Shown: positions 61,858 to 64,000 of the stretch, in pieces
Numbering within the stretch: position 1 is the stretch's first letter
Layout: the number at the start of each line of letters is the position of its first letter
Assembly (NCBI GenBank): GCA_035549015.1
Contig: DASZRW010000099.1
Coordinates: 10,224 to 74,223, forward strand
DNA from: JAFDZV01 sp035549015
Lineage (GTDB): Bacteria > Bacteroidota > Ignavibacteria > OLB7
Direction: 5' to 3'
Length of the DNA stretch: 64,000 nucleotides
The notes under the pieces: model-generated
Database searches by the model: none
What the model was told of the DNA's origin: nothing
The model's input: the letters and a program-made list of their open reading frames with translations, nothing else
Translations under genes and position numbers: made by a program

Positions 61858-63402
61858 ATGACAAGAAAGCAGCTTATCATCGTCGCATCCCTGATGGCGT
61901 TGTGCAGCGTCTTCGGATGGCTGATGGCGACCGATTGGAAGAGTGTACCGTTCGGCCTGGCAGGCCCAAACGACGTGAAGCTTGGCGCCGCTGCTCCGCC
62001 TGTGAAGCCTTCCAATGAGGTTCAGAATCTGAACGACGCTTTCGTGGCGGTCAGCAAGGCCGTGACACCACAGGTTGTCAGCATCACAGTTACTTCGAAA
62101 GTCGTACCCTCGTCCAACCGCGACGACGATCAGGATAACGAGGATGAGCCGAACGATCCGTTTGGCTTCTTCCGTCAGTTCCGCGATCGCGATCGCACGC
62201 CGATGCAGGGCTCCGGTTCGGGCGTCATCATCACGCCCGACGGATACATTCTCACGAACAACCACGTCGTCGAGTTCGGTGAACATGGCTCCATCGTGGT
62301 GGACCTGAGCGATGGGCGAAGCTTCGATGCCAAGCTCATCGGCCGTGACTCGCTCACCGATCTGGCCGTTGTGAAGATCGATGCAACCGATCTGCCGGTT
62401 GCGGCGTTCGGCAACAGCGACGAGGTTCAGGTTGGGCAATTGGTGCTTGCGGTTGGCAACCCGCTGGGCCTTACCTCTACGGTCACGCAGGGCATCGTCT
62501 CCGCGCTCGGACGCGGATCGCTCCAGTTGAACAAGGATCGCTTCGGCGTCGAGGACTTCATCCAGACCGATGCGGCGATCAACCCGGGCAACTCCGGCGG
62601 CGGGCTGTTCGATCTGCATGGCGCGCTTGTCGGCATCAACAGCGCAATCGCCACGCGTACCGGCTACTATCAGGGCTACGGCTTCGCCATCCCGATCAAC
62701 CTGGCTCATTCGGTTGCGCAGGACCTGATCGATGACGGCCATGTCAACCGCGGCTATATCGGCGTATCGATCAAGCCGGTCAATGCCACGCTTGCCAAGG
62801 CTCTGAAGTTCACGCACCCGGAAGGTGCGTTGGTTACCGACATCCTCAAGGGGAGCCCTGCCGAGAAGGCCGGTCTTCTCACGGGCGATGTCATTCTCCA
62901 GGTGGACGGGCAGGAGATCAACACACCGAACCACCTCCAGAGTATCGTGGCTCGCAAGCGTGCCGGCGATCCGGTGAAGCTCAAGGTATTCCGCGACGGC
63001 AGCACATTCGAGAAGGATGTCACGTTGCGCGCCCGCGAGGAGAGCGATGTGACGTTGAAACGCGCATCGAACGACAACAGCGAGGAGATCGAGTCGGACA
63101 ACCAGCGGAGCCTGAGCATGGGCGCGCTCGGCATGGAGTTGCGACCGCTCGATCCCCAGACCAAGCGCAACCGCAGCGTGGAGAACGGCGTGATGGTGGG
63201 GAAGGTGGAGATGTACGGCGAAGCGATGTCGCAGGGACTTCAGCCCGGTGATATCATCGTGACCGTCAACAAGAAGCCGGTGTCGTCACCTGCAGACTTC
63301 AAGAAGATCATCGATGCCTCCGCCAAGGGAGACGTGCTGTTGCTTCAGGTGAAGAGACGGAACGGGTCCACGGAACTCGTGGGGCTGGACGTGAAGAAGT
63401 AG
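61858..63402 (+). CDS. degP: Periplasmic serine protease DegP/HtrA (Do family)
   Basis: 514-residue envelope protease/chaperone. An N-terminal anchor or signal (LIIVASLMALCSVFGWLMAT) is followed by a trypsin-like domain with catalytic His in TNNHVVEF, Asp in DSLTDLAVVKI and Ser in NPGNSGGGLFD. Two PDZ domains follow: the first around RGYIGVSIKPVNATLAKALK, with ILKGSPAEKAGLLTGDVILQ, and the second near the C-terminus (VGKVEMYGEAMSQGLQPGDI). The ATG at 61858 follows a GAACGGAGA-like site. It probably degrades or refolds misfolded envelope proteins, including the many barrels encoded nearby. Confidence 0.94.
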   Translation: MTRKQLIIVASLMALCSVFGWLMATDWKSVPFGLAGPNDVKLGAAAPPVKPSNEVQNLNDAFVAVSKAVTPQVVSITVTSKVVPSSNRDDDQDNEDEPNDPFGFFRQFRDRDRTPMQGSGSGVIITPDGYILTNNHVVEFGEHGSIVVDLSDGRSFDAKLIGRDSLTDLAVVKIDATDLPVAAFGNSDEVQVGQLVLAVGNPLGLTSTVTQGIVSALGRGSLQLNKDRFGVEDFIQTDAAINPGNSGGGLFDLHGALVGINSAIATRTGYYQGYGFAIPINLAHSVAQDLIDDGHVNRGYIGVSIKPVNATLAKALKFTHPEGALVTDILKGSPAEKAGLLTGDVILQVDGQEINTPNHLQSIVARKRAGDPVKLKVFRDGSTFEKDVTLRAREESDVTLKRASNDNSEEIESDNQRSLSMGALGMELRPLDPQTKRNRSVENGVMVGKVEMYGEAMSQGLQPGDIIVTVNKKPVSSPADFKKIIDASAKGDVLLLQVKRRNGSTELVGLDVKK

Positions 63403-63426
63403 CGCATAGCCAACCGATCAACTTCA

Positions 63427-63462
63427 ACGCGCCGTTCCGGTTTTTGGACCAGGACGGCGCGT
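63427..63462 (+). terminator. Hairpin after degP
   Basis: ACGCGCCGT / ACGGCGCGT, a 9-base stem with an 18-base loop that contains an inner TCC/GGA pairing, 25 bases after the degP stop codon. It lacks a downstream T tract. Confidence 0.45.
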
Positions 63463-64000
63463 CGCGTCATGAGCACCTCGATAGCTCGACTCCGCAGATT
63501 ATGGAAGGCCCTTGCATCCAGCATGCAGGGGCCGCAGAATCGACCCACTCTCGTTTGTTGCGAACTAGATGGGGAGCCCAAGGGTAGCGCACATGGCCTC
63601 GCAGCCATCGGACTGGCATGGCTGATTGGAACTTGGCTCGCCAATCACCTGAACAGTATTTACGCCGGACGCGGTACCGCATATCTGATATGCAGCATAG
63701 CAGCAGCTTGCTTCGACACATGGAAGTGCCGTGCGTAATCCGGCGATGTTGACTTCACGCCAACACATAATAATCTCCCCCTCAATGTTCAAGCGACATT
63801 CGCCCGGCGCCAGTACCGGAAAACCTGCAGTGGGCCCCTCGAGTAGGTTTCGGGCACAACCACTATGGACACTTGCTGTAGTTGGTTAATTTGAGCGGAT
63901 GCCATGGCATCCTCAGAAACTGAGTCGGGAGCAGATGGAGGAACGGCGCCTCGAAGGCGGCCGTCTGCTGCTTGACGGTACAATGTCCTCTGCCGATATC
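63463..64000. other. Window end, poorly coding region
   Basis: About 540 bases with lower GC than most of the window and no convincing gene. Two short minus-strand frames are possible (63565-63768 and 63789-63983); see the entry and finding on the first. Confidence 0.4.
63565..63768 (-). CDS. Possible small Cys-rich protein
   Basis: 67-codon frame with eight cysteines (LPCVEASCCYAAYQICGTAS, ... PCQSDGCEAMC) and a good GGGGGAG site six bases before its ATG at 63768. There is no signal peptide and no known family. It may be the second of two small genes (the frame ending at 63789 lies 20 bases upstream). The evidence is limited to the ribosome-binding site and cysteine pattern. Confidence 0.3.
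   Translation of the reverse strand: MCWREVNIAGLRTALPCVEASCCYAAYQICGTASGVNTVQVIGEPSSNQPCQSDGCEAMCATLGLPI

Overview
The window is a GC-rich chromosomal segment from a Gram-negative bacterium, most likely of the Bacteroidetes/Chlorobi (FCB) group, for example a Kapabacteria-, Ignavibacteria- or Chlorobi-like lineage. The reasons are: secreted proteins ending in FlgD-like/type IX-style sorting domains; a TonB-dependent receptor paired with a DUF4249 lipoprotein; DUF4397 and DUF5723-like proteins; a Kdo transferase (LPS-type outer membrane); and repeated upstream motifs of the form TTG-N20/21-TAnnTT(T)G, which match the Bacteroidetes-type housekeeping promoter rather than the E. coli one. No insertion sequence, prophage, CRISPR array or rRNA is visible. 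One tRNA, tRNA-Pro(GGG), is present.

Layout. 0.2-6.3 kb (minus): an isc iron-sulfur operon iscR-iscS-iscU-iscA-(unknown Cys-free gene)-hscB-hscA with a clear promoter and a candidate operator. 6.5-10.8 kb (plus): coaE, a GNAT acetyltransferase, miaB and a SPOR-domain protein. 11.2-20 kb (plus): an ECF sigma factor, a lipoprotein, two tandem paralogous membrane-anchored proteins of unknown function, and a very large secreted subtilisin-like protease with FG-GAP repeats. 20.1-25.3 kb (minus): an OprB-like porin, a NitT/TauT-type ABC ATPase, a fused double permease and a small membrane protein, preceded by a long leader with a strong intrinsic terminator (probable attenuator). 25.5-28.1 kb: a vWA-OmpA protein, a CDF zinc/cobalt exporter and a His-rich peptide relic. 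28.5-37.1 kb: a DUF4397 lipoprotein, rsmB, an outer-membrane barrel and a giant secreted protein with five tandem ~107-residue modules. 37.4-46.5 kb: a CoA-binding protein, an ABM-fold protein, two DUF5723-like paralogues flanking a DUF4349 pseudogene and a TonB receptor/DUF4249 pair. 47.2-49.8 kb (minus): a Cys/Pro-rich secreted protein and an unusual ClpB that lacks the N domain and first AAA+ domain. 50.2-57.8 kb (plus): plsY, gpsA, waaA, larC with a His-rich insertion, a DUF1361 protein, ugd, a MerR regulator and tRNA-Pro. 57.9-59.9 kb (minus): corA and a tyrosine-recombinase-fold protein missing half of its catalytic residues. 60.1-63.4 kb (plus): a YdjM-type membrane hydrolase, a tiny membrane protein coupled to recO, and a DegP/HtrA protease. 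The last 600 bases are poorly coding, with only weak small-ORF candidates.

How it fits together. Most of the window is housekeeping: Fe-S assembly, tRNA and rRNA modification, phospholipid and LPS precursor synthesis, envelope proteolysis. It is interleaved with lineage-specific surface proteins. Metal handling recurs (Isc, LarC, CorA, CDF exporter, His-rich peptide). The most unusual items are the half-length ClpB with an operator-like inverted repeat at its promoter, the attenuator-like leader of the ABC operon, the ECF-associated tandem paralogues, and the catalytically degenerate recombinase co-transcribed with corA.
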